Origin: Hyphomicrobiales bacterium
GTDB lineage: Bacteria > Pseudomonadota > Alphaproteobacteria > Rhizobiales > Rhizobiaceae
NCBI GenBank assembly: GCA_900472625.1
Contig: UCIT01000049.1
Coordinates: forward strand, 1 to 39,931
DNA: 39,931 nucleotides
Reading direction: 5' to 3'
Every line of letters starts with the position of its first letter. The first letter of the stretch is position 1. Below, one piece after another: positions 1 to 8,552 of the stretch. The notes under the pieces are model-generated. The model had not been told where the DNA came from and did no database searches. It worked only from the letters and a program-made list of their open reading frames with translations. The translations under genes were made by a program, and so were the position numbers.

Positions 1-587
1 TGTTGCTGGACGAGCCGTTGTCCAATCTCGATGCTCGCCTGCGCCGCCGGGTCCGAACCGAAATTCGAGAGTTACAACAACGTCTGGGGTTCACGGCGGT
101 GTACGTGACCCATGACCAGGACGAGGCGCTGGCAGTATCCGACCGTATCATCGTGATGAAGGATGGCGAAATCGCCCAGGCCGGTGCGCCGCGCGATCTC
201 TACGACCTGCCGGCCTCGGCCTTCATCGCCGATTTCATGGGCGAAGCGAATGTCGTCGCGTGCAATGTCATGGAGGTCAGCGAAGACAGTGCACTTGTGA
301 ATGTGCAGGGGCTGGCGCACCGGGTCAAAGGCCTGGACCTGCGTCTGGGCGAAGCCCAGCTTGCCGTGCGACCCAATGCGATCGTTCTCAAGCCACGGGC
401 AGGCAATAGCCCTTTCACCGGCCAGATCACCCATTCCGCCTATCTCGGCGATCACGTCGAATATGAGGTAAAGACCGACCAGGGCACGCTGTTCGTCATC
501 GATCCTTCGGTGGATCACGCGCTGGCACCGGCGACGCATGTGGAAATCGGATTCAAGGATCGCGGTGTTGCCGTCATTCGCAACTGA
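1..587 (+). CDS. ABC transporter ATP-binding protein, AfuC-like, 5' partial
   Basis: This is the C-terminal part (about 194 residues) of an ATPase whose start lies before the window. It opens at the Walker B segment (LLDEPLSNLDA), followed by the D-loop and the switch histidine in VYVTHDQDEA. After that comes a C-terminal regulatory domain of the CUT1/Fe3+-type ATPase family. The stretch EALAVSDRIIVM and the following GEAN motif resemble AfuC/FbpC-type ATPases. These were long annotated as ferric transporters, but some AfuABC systems import sugar phosphates. The next gene, 39 bp downstream, encodes an inositol-monophosphatase-family phosphatase, which fits a sugar-phosphate substrate; that link is inference. 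The Walker A and signature motifs are outside the window. Confidence 0.9.
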   Translation, partial: LLDEPLSNLDARLRRRVRTEIRELQQRLGFTAVYVTHDQDEALAVSDRIIVMKDGEIAQAGAPRDLYDLPASAFIADFMGEANVVACNVMEVSEDSALVNVQGLAHRVKGLDLRLGEAQLAVRPNAIVLKPRAGNSPFTGQITHSAYLGDHVEYEVKTDQGTLFVIDPSVDHALAPATHVEIGFKDRGVAVIRN

Positions 588-626
588 CAGACACCGCTGA
601 ACAAAGATAATCGAAGGATATATTCT

Positions 627-1427
627 ATGGAATTGCATCTGCGCACGGGAATCGATGCACGCCACAAAGTTGCCGAAGACGTCGCCCGGCAGGCAGCAGC
701 GCTTGCGCTCGACTATTACAACAAGCGTGAAACGCTCGTCATCGAAACCAAACGGGACGCACAAGATGTTGTCTCGATCGCCGACCGTGAGGTTGAGCAA
801 TTGATCCGCGGACGCTTCAATACAGCCTTTCCCGAGGACGGCGTTCTGGGCGAAGAGTATGGGATCGAGCGTGGGACATCAGGATTTACCTGGGTTGTCG
901 ATCCGATCGATGGGACGAGCCCGTTCGTCAACGGCATGCCAAACTGGTGCGTATCGATCGGTCTCCTCCATGACGGCCAGCCCGTCGTCGGCGTAATCGC
1001 CGCGCCCTGCCATTCGGAGCTTTACTCGGCGGCATCAGGTGCCGGTGCAACGCTGAACGGCAAGCCGCTGAAACTTGATCCTGAAAGAACGATCCGCAAC
1101 GCGGTAACTGGGATTGGCGCCAACAACTACGTGACGCCGGCCTTTGTCGGCAAGATGGTGGAAGATCTGCTGCAGGCGGGTGGCAACTTCGTCCGCAACG
1201 GCTCTGGCGCACTGATGCTGGCCTATGTCGCCGCCGGCAGACTGGTCGGCTATTACGAGCCGTACATGCATGCGTGGGACTGCATGGCAGGCTATTGCCT
1301 CGTGAAAGAAGCCGGCGGCTGGCATCATCCGTTTCCAACATCGGACGAGCGCCTGACAAAGGGATCGCCGGTTCTGGCGGCAGCGCCGGGCGCCATCGAC
1401 GACCTCAGAAAAATCGCCGGTATCTAG
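627..1427 (+). CDS. Inositol monophosphatase family phosphatase
   Basis: A 266-residue Mg2+-dependent sugar-phosphate phosphatase of the FIG/IMPase superfamily. The metal-binding signatures are present: GEEYG (about residues 75-79), DPIDGT (92-97) and the C-terminal WDCMAG (217-222). The ATG is preceded by AAGGA at good spacing. It could act on inositol phosphate, histidinol phosphate or another sugar phosphate; the sequence alone does not decide. It sits between an AfuC-like ATPase gene and the ugp genes, both linked to organophosphate uptake, so dephosphorylation of an imported phosphoester is plausible. That is inference from context. Confidence 0.9.
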   Translation: MELHLRTGIDARHKVAEDVARQAAALALDYYNKRETLVIETKRDAQDVVSIADREVEQLIRGRFNTAFPEDGVLGEEYGIERGTSGFTWVVDPIDGTSPFVNGMPNWCVSIGLLHDGQPVVGVIAAPCHSELYSAASGAGATLNGKPLKLDPERTIRNAVTGIGANNYVTPAFVGKMVEDLLQAGGNFVRNGSGALMLAYVAAGRLVGYYEPYMHAWDCMAGYCLVKEAGGWHHPFPTSDERLTKGSPVLAAAPGAIDDLRKIAGI

Positions 1428-1626
1428 CCGGCTTAATAACTGTCGCGGATTGACCTCGACAGACCGTATAAGAAGCCTATCTTGGATTGAACGCGCTTGC
1501 AGTCGGAGCTTCTCGTCTTCTGCTGCAAGCGGTTTGAAATAGCCTGATGCAATCGAGGAGGATTGCATTGGTGGAACTGTCAGCCGGCTCACCCGGCTTC
1601 AAAAAGCGCTCAGGGAGGAGCCATCA

Positions 1627-2934
1627 ATGTTCATAGGAAGCCTATCCGTATCCGCGCTCGCGGCGGTCGCCACCTTCGGGATCGCCTCGCACGCGATTGC
1701 AGCGACCGAACTTCAGTGGTGGCATGCGATGGCAGGCGCCAACAATGAGGTGGTGAACCAGCTTGCCAAGGAATTCAACGAAAGCCAGAAAGACTACACG
1801 ATCGTTCCGGTGTTCAAGGGGACCTATCCGGAAGCACTCAATGCCGGGATTGCGGCCTTCAGAGCCAAGCAGCCACCGGCGATCTTGCAGGTCTTTGATG
1901 CCGGCAGTGGCGTCATGATGGGCGCCGAGGGCGCGATCATGCCGGCGGCCGACGTTCTGAAGAAGGGCGGCTTCGCGTTCGACAAATCGGAATATCTCGC
2001 CGGCATTGCCGCCTATTATTCCAAGCCCGACGGCACGATGCTGTCCTTCCCCTACAACTCCTCGTCACCCATCCTCTACTACAACAAGGACATCTTCAAG
2101 AAGGCCGGCCTTGATGCTGACAAGCCGCCGAAAACCTGGCCAGAGGTGTTCGATGCGGCAAGAAAGATCAAGACCAGCGGAGCCGCATCCTGCGGGCTGA
2201 CGTCCACATGGCTGACCTGGATCCAGACCGAGAACCTCGCAGCCTGGAACAATGTGTCCTACGGATCAAACGAGAACGGCCTGGGCGGCACGAATGTGAC
2301 GCTCGCGTTCAACTCCCCCTTGTTCGTACAGCATTTCCAGTCGATTGCAGACCTCGCCAAGGATGGCACGTTCCGCTATGGCGGCCGCACCTCTGAAGCC
2401 AAGCAGCTCTTCACGTCAGGCGAATGCGCCATCATGACGGAATCGTCTGGCGGGCTCGGCGACATCGTCAAGTCGGGAATGAATTACGGCATCGGCCAGT
2501 TGCCATACTATGAGGGCCATGGTCCGCAGAACACCATTCCAGGCGGCGCAAGCCTTTGGGTCTTTGCCGGCAAGAGCGACGAGGAATACAAGGGCATTGC
2601 GCAGTTCTTCCACTTTCTGTCGCAAACCAAGATCCAGTCGAGACTGCACCAGGTCTCCGGTTATATGCCGGTGACGATGGCAGCCTACGAAGACACCAAG
2701 AAATCCGGGTTCTACGAGAAAAACCCCGGCCGCGAAACACCGATCCTGCAGATGATGGGCAAGGCGCCCACGGAAAACTCCAAGGGCGTGCGTCTGGTGA
2801 ATCTCCCGCAGGTTCGCGACATCATGAACGAGGAATTCGAAGCGATGCTCGCGGGCAAGCAGGATGCGAAGGCGGCACTCGACAAAGCCGTTGAGCGCGG
2901 CAACGCCGCCATCAAGCAGGCGCTTGGACAATGA
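1627..2934 (+). CDS. ugpB: sn-Glycerol-3-phosphate ABC transporter, substrate-binding protein
   Basis: A 435-residue periplasmic binding protein of the extracellular solute-binding family 1. It has an N-terminal signal peptide (hydrophobic about residues 5-24, cleavage near SHAIA-A) and the UgpB hallmark ELQWWHAM directly after it. The start is chosen because GGGAGGAG lies at the right distance. The permease and ATPase genes follow in the order BAEC seen in rhizobia. UgpB captures glycerol-3-phosphate and its diesters for the inner-membrane complex. A strong hairpin lies between this gene and ugpA. No typical Pho box was identified by eye in the 199 bp upstream. Confidence 0.93.
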   Translation: MFIGSLSVSALAAVATFGIASHAIAATELQWWHAMAGANNEVVNQLAKEFNESQKDYTIVPVFKGTYPEALNAGIAAFRAKQPPAILQVFDAGSGVMMGAEGAIMPAADVLKKGGFAFDKSEYLAGIAAYYSKPDGTMLSFPYNSSSPILYYNKDIFKKAGLDADKPPKTWPEVFDAARKIKTSGAASCGLTSTWLTWIQTENLAAWNNVSYGSNENGLGGTNVTLAFNSPLFVQHFQSIADLAKDGTFRYGGRTSEAKQLFTSGECAIMTESSGGLGDIVKSGMNYGIGQLPYYEGHGPQNTIPGGASLWVFAGKSDEEYKGIAQFFHFLSQTKIQSRLHQVSGYMPVTMAAYEDTKKSGFYEKNPGRETPILQMMGKAPTENSKGVRLVNLPQVRDIMNEEFEAMLAGKQDAKAALDKAVERGNAAIKQALGQ

Positions 2935-2951
2935 TGCGCTGATGCAGTTCC

Positions 2952-2975
2952 GCCCGCGGCCTGATTGCCGCGGGC
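2952..2975 (+). terminator. Intercistronic hairpin between ugpB and ugpA
   Basis: A perfect 9-bp G+C-rich inverted repeat (GCCCGCGGC and GCCGCGGGC) with a 6-nt loop sits 17 bp after the ugpB stop and 27 bp before the ugpA start. No run of T follows, so it is more likely an mRNA-stabilising or attenuating structure than a full terminator. Such elements often let the binding protein be made in excess over the permease; that role is inferred here. Confidence 0.6.
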
Positions 2976-3002
2976 GCCATCTCCTCGTGCAAGGACCTTG
3001 CC

Positions 3003-3884
3003 GTGCAACAAGCCGCCTTTCCGAACAAGATTCTCCCCTATTGCCTGGTCGCACCACAGCTGATCCTGACCGTGGTGTTCTTCTTCTGGCCAGCCAGTCA
3101 GGCGCTTTACCAGTCGACCCAGCGGCAGGATCCGTTCGGCCTGAAGAGCGGGTTCGTCGGCCTCGCCAATTTCCGGCAGGTACTGTCCGATCCGAACTAT
3201 CTCAACTCGCTGCAGGTCACGGTGATCTTCAGTGTGTTGACCGCCCTTCTCTCCATGGTCGTGGCGTTGGCTTTAGCGAGCGCGGCTGACAAGGTGGTGC
3301 GTGGCCAAACCTTCTACCGCACGCTGTTGATCTGGCCTTATGCCGTGGCGCCAGCGGTGGCCGGTATGCTGTGGCTGTTCATGTTCAATCCGGCGATGGG
3401 GACATTCGCGTACATCTTGCGCCGCAACGGCTTTCTGTGGGACCCGCTGCTGAACGGAGACCAAGCCATGGGGCTAGTCATCGTTGCCGCCGCCTGGAAG
3501 CAGATCAGCTACAATTTTCTGTTTTTCGTGGCCGGGCTGCAGGCGATCCCGAAGTCGCTGATTGAAGCTGCAGCAATCGATGGCGCCCGCGGCAGCCGCC
3601 GTTTCTGGACCATCGTTTTTCCGCTGCTGGCACCGACCACGTTCTTCCTGCTGGTGGTCAACACCGTCTACGCCTTCTTCGATACGTTCGGCATCATCCA
3701 CTCGGTCACCGGCGGTGGTCCGGCAAAAGCCACGGAAACCTTGGTCTACAAGGTCTACAATGACGGCTTCGTCAATCTCGACCTTGGCTCTTCCGCCGCG
3801 CAATCGGTGATCCTGATGATCATCGTCATCGCACTGACCGCCTTCCAATTCCGCTTCGTCGAGAAGCGCGTGCATTATGGGTGA
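3003..3884 (+). CDS. ugpA: sn-Glycerol-3-phosphate ABC transporter, permease
   Basis: A 293-residue inner-membrane permease with about six hydrophobic segments. The EAA loop near residue 190 reads EAAAIDGARGSRRFWTIVFP, which contacts the ATPase. The start is GTG, preceded by AAGGA; no ATG fits better. The opening (FPNKILPYCLVAPQLILTVV) matches UgpA proteins. It pairs with UgpE as a heterodimeric channel. The stop is 8 bp before the preferred ugpE ATG. Confidence 0.93.
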   Translation: MQQAAFPNKILPYCLVAPQLILTVVFFFWPASQALYQSTQRQDPFGLKSGFVGLANFRQVLSDPNYLNSLQVTVIFSVLTALLSMVVALALASAADKVVRGQTFYRTLLIWPYAVAPAVAGMLWLFMFNPAMGTFAYILRRNGFLWDPLLNGDQAMGLVIVAAAWKQISYNFLFFVAGLQAIPKSLIEAAAIDGARGSRRFWTIVFPLLAPTTFFLLVVNTVYAFFDTFGIIHSVTGGGPAKATETLVYKVYNDGFVNLDLGSSAAQSVILMIIVIALTAFQFRFVEKRVHYG

Positions 3885-3892
3885 GGCGAGCC

Positions 3893-4741
3893 ATGATTGA
3901 AAAACGCCCGGTTGCCAGCCTTTTGGGCCACCTGATGCTGATCATCGGCATCATCATCGTCGCCTTCCCGATCTATTATACGTTCGTGGCCTCGACGATG
4001 ACCTCTGCCGAGATCATTCGTCCGCCGATCTCGCTCATGCCAGGCGGTCACTTCGTCGAAAACTACGGCGATGCCTTATCCGGCGGCGTCGAACGCGTGG
4101 TCGGTGTCAGTCTGGAACGGCTGCTCTTCAACACCTTCGTGGTGGCAGTCGTCATTGCTGTCGGCAAGATTGTCATCTCGTTCCTGTCCGCCTTTGCAAT
4201 CGTCTTTTTCCGCTTCCCGTTTCGCATGGTGTTTTTCTGGATGATCTTCGTGACGCTGATGTTGCCGGTAGAGGTCCGCATCTTGCCAACCTACAAGGTG
4301 ATCGTCGACCTCGGCCTCATCGATACCTATGCCGGGCTGACCTTGCCGCTGATGGCCTCGGCCACCGCCACCTTCCTGTTCCGGCAGTTCTTCCTGACCA
4401 TTCCGGGCGAGCTTCTGGAGGCGGCACGGATCGACAATGCCGGACCGTTCCGCTTCATGCGCGATATCCTGCTTCCGCTATCGCGCACCAATATTGCCGC
4501 GCTATTCGTGATCCTTTTCATCTACGGCTGGACACAATATCTGTGGCCGCTGCTCGTCACCAACGACGCAAAAATGAACACCATCATAATCGGATTGCGC
4601 AAGATGGTCGATTTCGCCGATGCGGCAACGCCGTGGAATTTCGTCATGGTGACGGCGATCCTCGCCATCATCCCGCCAATCATCGTTGTCGTGCTGATGC
4701 AGCGCTGGTTCGTCAAAGGTCTCGTGGAGACGGAGAAGTAA
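3893..4741 (+). CDS. ugpE: sn-Glycerol-3-phosphate ABC transporter, permease
   Basis: The second permease of the UgpAE pair, 282 residues from ATG 3893 (MIEKRPVASLLGH), a typical UgpE opening. A GTG at 3881 in frame would overlap ugpA but matches the family less well. It has six hydrophobic segments, and the EAA loop reads LLEAARIDNAGPFRFM. The stop codon shares its last base with the ugpC ATG at 4741, indicating translational coupling. Confidence 0.92.
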   Translation: MIEKRPVASLLGHLMLIIGIIIVAFPIYYTFVASTMTSAEIIRPPISLMPGGHFVENYGDALSGGVERVVGVSLERLLFNTFVVAVVIAVGKIVISFLSAFAIVFFRFPFRMVFFWMIFVTLMLPVEVRILPTYKVIVDLGLIDTYAGLTLPLMASATATFLFRQFFLTIPGELLEAARIDNAGPFRFMRDILLPLSRTNIAALFVILFIYGWTQYLWPLLVTNDAKMNTIIIGLRKMVDFADAATPWNFVMVTAILAIIPPIIVVVLMQRWFVKGLVETEK

Positions 4742-5811
4742 TGGCCAGGATTAATCTCAAAGACATCCGCAAGACCTACGGCGGCGGCCTGGAAGTTATC
4801 AAGGGGGTGTCCCTCGATATTGCCGATGGGGAGCTGGTGGTCCTTGTTGGTCCGTCAGGGTGCGGCAAGTCTACACTTCTGCGGATGATCGCCGGGTTGG
4901 AAAGCATCTCATCCGGCCAGATTTCCATCGCAGAGCGCGTGGTAAACGATCTGGAGCCGTCCGAGCGAGACATCGCGATGGTGTTCCAGAACTATGCGCT
5001 CTACCCTCACATGACGGTGCGCCAGAATCTTTCCTACGGCCTTAAAAATCGTAACACGCCGGCCGACGAAATCGAGCGGCGGATTCAAAAGGCAGCGACG
5101 GCGCTAGAGATTGAACAGTTTCTCGACCGAAAGCCGCGGCAGCTGTCAGGCGGCCAGCGCCAGCGCGTTGCAATGGGCCGGGCGATAGTCCGCGAGCCGG
5201 CCGCCTTCCTGTTTGACGAACCACTGTCCAACCTGGATGCCAAGCTGCGCGTCCAGATGCGCGTTGAGATCAGGCGGCTTCAACGCGCGCTGCGAACGAC
5301 CAGTGTCTACGTCACGCACGATCAGATGGAGGCCATGACGTTGGCTGATCGTCTTGTGGTTCTCAACGGCGGAAACATCGAGCAGGTTGGAACACCTATC
5401 GAACTGTACGAGAGGCCCGCGACGACCTTTGTCGCAACGTTCATAGGATCACCTTCCATGAACCTGTTTTCAAACGCGGCTGCGAATTTTCTGCAAACCG
5501 GCAATCTGGTCATACCGCCGAAAGCAAAGACGATAGGTATTAGGCCGGAAGATCTGCATATTGCCGGTACCGCCGATGACACCAATGTTCGAATGGACGT
5601 CATAGTGAGCGCGGTTGAATTGGTCGGCGCCGAAAGCTATGTCCACGCAGCCTTGGCCGATGGGACACCCCTGATCTTTCGTGTGTCGGGACGGTCGCAG
5701 ATCGAGATCGACGAAAAGCTGGTCGTTGCAGCAGATCTGCGATCCTTGCACTTTTTCGATGAAGCAAGCCATCGAATGCAGGGCGAAGATCATGTTCTCA
5801 ACTCAACGTAA
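4741..5811 (+). CDS. ugpC: sn-Glycerol-3-phosphate ABC transporter, ATP-binding protein
   Basis: A 356-residue ATPase of the CUT1 (MalK/UgpC) type. Walker A GPSGCGKST lies at residues 37-45, the LSGGQ signature near 135, Walker B FLFDEP near 156, and the switch histidine at 193. The C-terminal regulatory domain includes IGIRPEDL. The reading frame extends upstream into ugpE, but ATG 4741 gives the normal family length and overlaps the ugpE stop by one base. It is the last gene of ugpBAEC; no clear terminator was seen downstream. Confidence 0.92.
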   Translation: MARINLKDIRKTYGGGLEVIKGVSLDIADGELVVLVGPSGCGKSTLLRMIAGLESISSGQISIAERVVNDLEPSERDIAMVFQNYALYPHMTVRQNLSYGLKNRNTPADEIERRIQKAATALEIEQFLDRKPRQLSGGQRQRVAMGRAIVREPAAFLFDEPLSNLDAKLRVQMRVEIRRLQRALRTTSVYVTHDQMEAMTLADRLVVLNGGNIEQVGTPIELYERPATTFVATFIGSPSMNLFSNAAANFLQTGNLVIPPKAKTIGIRPEDLHIAGTADDTNVRMDVIVSAVELVGAESYVHAALADGTPLIFRVSGRSQIEIDEKLVVAADLRSLHFFDEASHRMQGEDHVLNST

Positions 5812-6432
5812 CCTTCGGTCTTTACAAGCTAGCCTGTTCGACATGACATCAGGCTGCGATTGCAGCGGAGCAGCTATCCGAAACATTTGTAACAGAGCCC
5901 GATAAGTTCGGTGGCCATGAAATCTTGACTGTCCGATGAGCCTGCGATAGCGCTTCGCGGTTGGGAAGAGTTCGACTTCGACGGTCTTCCTCGGTAAGGT
6001 CGTTCCTGCGCGTCGCGGTCAACTTCATAGCAAATCGATATGACGGGTGTTCAGTAAACGCATCGCTCTAGTATCTTCACGGCAACGCGTTTCGCCACTC
6101 GTTCGAGGGCTTTACGCCCCTGCACCAGGTGCCATCGTTCACAGGGTCAGGATCGTGGTTGTAGGCGTCTCCTAGATTTCCGATCTCCTCGATCGCGTGA
6201 TATATATCACGCTGCTTCGCACCCTTCACGACCAACGCGTCGACGAAGTCCTCCAGCCTATCAAGGAGACCGTCGCCCTATAGCAACTCATGTTTTTTCC
6301 TCCGGCTGTAAGCACCCGCCCCAGTGAAAGATTCCGCAGGTTGAGCAAAGAGACGACGTCCAAGGGCCGATTGCCTTGCCACGTCCCCGACGTTCATTCA
6401 GTTTTCCTGAAATAGCACCTGGGGAAGCGGAA
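5812..6432. other. Degenerate intergenic stretch, no intact gene
   Basis: About 620 bp after ugpC with no plausible intact gene. The stop density is high and the short open frames do not resemble known families, apart from a possible minus-strand remnant at 6077-6277 listed separately. The stretch leads into a broken hydrolase gene, so the whole 5.8-6.9 kb zone looks like a decayed junction between the ugp module and the ribitol module. Confidence 0.6.
6077..6277 (-). pseudogene. Possible remnant of a small acidic protein gene
   Basis: The minus strand has a 66-codon open stretch with protein-like composition: an acidic helix (LLDRLEDFVDALVVKGAKQR), then AIEEIGNLGDAYNHDPDP and a short tail before the stop. 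A stop lies directly upstream and there is no ATG, so if it was a gene it is broken at its 5' end. I do not recognise the family. The call rests only on composition and could be chance. Confidence 0.25.
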
Positions 6433-6890
6433 ATGGTGGGGAGACTGTTCGAGAACGACGTCCACGAAGACTTTGGCACCTGGCCGCTGGGCTACATACC
6501 ATACGGCGGTGCCGACTTCGGCGAGTTCGAGCGGTGGCCGAGGTGGTGGGCAGTGGCGACGACGGCGTGTTTTACCGGGCAAGGGTCTCCGCAGCGGATC
6601 GATTGAAGGATGAAGCAGAGAAATCCCTGGCGAAGGGCCATAGTGCGAGCGCTCGCGAACTGTATCTACGCGCCAGCGTCTTCTACTGCGCCTCCTACCA
6701 TCCGCTATACGGGACACCCGTCGATCCACGCTTGCTGGCCGCATTTCGAAAACAGGTGGACATGCTCGACAAGGCGTTCGCGCTGGGTACCGCAGCGATC
6801 GAACCGCTGCTTATTCCCTTCGAGGTAACTCCCTTGCCCGCCTATTTGATCCCGGCGGAGGGCCTAAAAGTCTCTCACATCTCTCCCTAA
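6433..6890 (+). pseudogene. Frameshifted and truncated alpha/beta-hydrolase N-terminus
   Basis: Two frames join into one product. Frame 1 from ATG 6433 gives MVGRLFENDVHEDFGTWPLG and, further on, YGGADFGEFER. The reading then continues one base back, from 6534, with VAEVVGSGDDGVFYRARVSA and ARELYLRASVFYCASYHPLY. This is the N-terminal cap region of the roughly 380-410-residue acylaminoacyl-peptidase-like (dihydropseudooxynicotine hydrolase-like) hydrolases. A single base appears to be lost near 6534. The frame then ends at 6890, right after LPAYLIPAEG, before any catalytic domain. Its tail overlaps the 3' end of the convergent kinase gene, which marks the breakpoint. It should be non-functional. 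Confidence 0.75.
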
Positions 6891-8501
6891 AGACTGGATC
6901 TGCCGAAACGCTCCATAGCGATGGCCATGGATTTCACCAACGGCACCCCCGACAGGTGCGTAAACACGATTGATGCCCGATAGGCTGGCCATCGCAAACT
7001 GCAGTTCCGCAAACGCCCCGGCAGCCACAGCACCGAGCATAGCCGCGCCAAGTAGAACCGGTTCACTGGAATTCGACGCTACAACCTGTTTGCAGCTGGC
7101 ATCCGCCAGCAGTTGTCTGACAAAGTCGTGCTGGCCAGCGCCACCGCTGATGACGACCTGATCAACGGTGGCACCCTCCGCCGCCTGCGTGTCGATAATC
7201 TGTCTCAACCCGTAACCGAGACCGGCCACGCCCGCGACGTAAAGCGCAACGAGACTGTCCAAGTCACGCTCCATGCCGAGGCCGGCAATCACGGCACGGG
7301 CATGAGGGTCGGCAAAGGGCGCGCGGTTTCCGAGATACTCCGGCACCACGTGCAAGCCCTGGGCGAGCGTGATGGCATCCGACGGATTGTCAAACCGTGC
7401 GGCCGCCAGATCGGCTAGCATGACCGGCAAGGAAACAGACTTTGCCGCGGCATTGGCGGTCGCCGCCGCGGATGCCGGATGATAGGACAGTAGCTGGTCG
7501 ATCGCCGCCCCAGCCGCGCTCTGCCCTCCCTCGTTGAGCCACATCCCCGGCACCATCGCCGAGTAATAGGGTCCCCAGACGCCGGGCACAAACACCGGCT
7601 CCACCGTGGATGTCATCGTGCAGGACGAGGTGCCGAACACATAGGCCAGATTGCGGTCAGGTCGTCCGTCGATGCCAACCGTTCCGATGCCGCCGGCATG
7701 CGCGTCGATCATCCCGGCACCGACAGCCGTTCCGGCCTTCAGTCCCATGGCGGCAGCTGCTTCTGTGGAAAGCCCCTCCCCCAGCGTCGTTCCCGGTTCG
7801 ACGATGCGGGTGCCGATCCGTCGGAACCCTTCCTCGACCAATGCGCCGAGGCCGATCTGTTCGAAATAACCGGCGTCCCAGCGTTGCTCGTGCGCCAGGT
7901 AGGTCCACTTGCAGGTAACCGTGCAGGTCGATCGCGCCAGATCACCCGTCGATCGCCAAGTCAAAAAATCGGCGAGATCGAAGAATTGCCATGCCGCGTC
8001 GAACGTCGCCGGGCGGTTTTCCTGTAGCCAGAGCAGCTTCGGCGTTTCCATCTCCGGCGATATGCGGCCGCCAACGTAGCGCAGAACATCATGGCCCAGT
8101 TCATTGATGCGCTCGGCCTGATCGACGGCGCGGTGATCCATCCAGACGATGATGTTGCGGCTCGGATCATCCGAAGGGCCCACAGCCAGCGGCGTTCCGC
8201 CCTCGCCGAGCACGACAAGCGAGCAGGTCGCATCGAAACCAATACCGACAACGGACGCAGCATCGACATCCGAGGCCGCGACGGCCTCGCGAACGCTGGC
8301 GCAGACGGCCTGCCAAATTTCGGTGCTTGATTGTTCGACGATTGCTCCCGCCTCGCGATAGAGCGTGATGTCGCGCTTGGCAGTGGCCAGCATCCGTCCC
8401 GTCAGATCGAACACGCCGGCACGGGCACTTCCCGTACCGACGTCGACGCCGACGAGATAACGGCCTTTGTCCGCAGTTGCTGTGTTCGTAGCATTGGTCA
8501 T
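6864..8501 (-). CDS. rbtK: D-ribulokinase, FGGY carbohydrate kinase family
   Basis: A 545-residue FGGY-family kinase. It has the N-terminal ATPase-fold phosphate loop DVGTGSARAG (about residues 20-29), the family segment IVWMDHRA, the run GRISPEMETPKLLWL and a C-terminal VISGGAGQHD ATP-binding motif. These features fit the pentulokinase/D-ribulokinase branch. It is the last gene of a minus-strand operon containing ribitol 2-dehydrogenase, whose product D-ribulose it would phosphorylate to D-ribulose 5-phosphate for the pentose-phosphate pathway. Specificity is inferred from that neighbour. The start ATG at 8501 lies 51 bp after the dehydrogenase stop. Confidence 0.88.
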   Translation of the reverse strand: MTNATNTATADKGRYLVGVDVGTGSARAGVFDLTGRMLATAKRDITLYREAGAIVEQSSTEIWQAVCASVREAVAASDVDAASVVGIGFDATCSLVVLGEGGTPLAVGPSDDPSRNIIVWMDHRAVDQAERINELGHDVLRYVGGRISPEMETPKLLWLQENRPATFDAAWQFFDLADFLTWRSTGDLARSTCTVTCKWTYLAHEQRWDAGYFEQIGLGALVEEGFRRIGTRIVEPGTTLGEGLSTEAAAAMGLKAGTAVGAGMIDAHAGGIGTVGIDGRPDRNLAYVFGTSSCTMTSTVEPVFVPGVWGPYYSAMVPGMWLNEGGQSAAGAAIDQLLSYHPASAAATANAAAKSVSLPVMLADLAAARFDNPSDAITLAQGLHVVPEYLGNRAPFADPHARAVIAGLGMERDLDSLVALYVAGVAGLGYGLRQIIDTQAAEGATVDQVVISGGAGQHDFVRQLLADASCKQVVASNSSEPVLLGAAMLGAVAAGAFAELQFAMASLSGINRVYAPVGGAVGEIHGHRYGAFRQIQSLGRDVRDF

Positions 8502-8552
8502 GAACTTCGGCTCTTTATCAGGTGCAGGATTGCTTGGCGGATTGCGCCAGTC

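Noticed and set aside
1548..1567. Inverted repeat TGCAATC-N6-GATTGCA upstream of ugpB
   Set aside because: Short arms, and the spacer GAGGAG looks like a ribosome-binding site of a short frame; no regulator can be tied to it.
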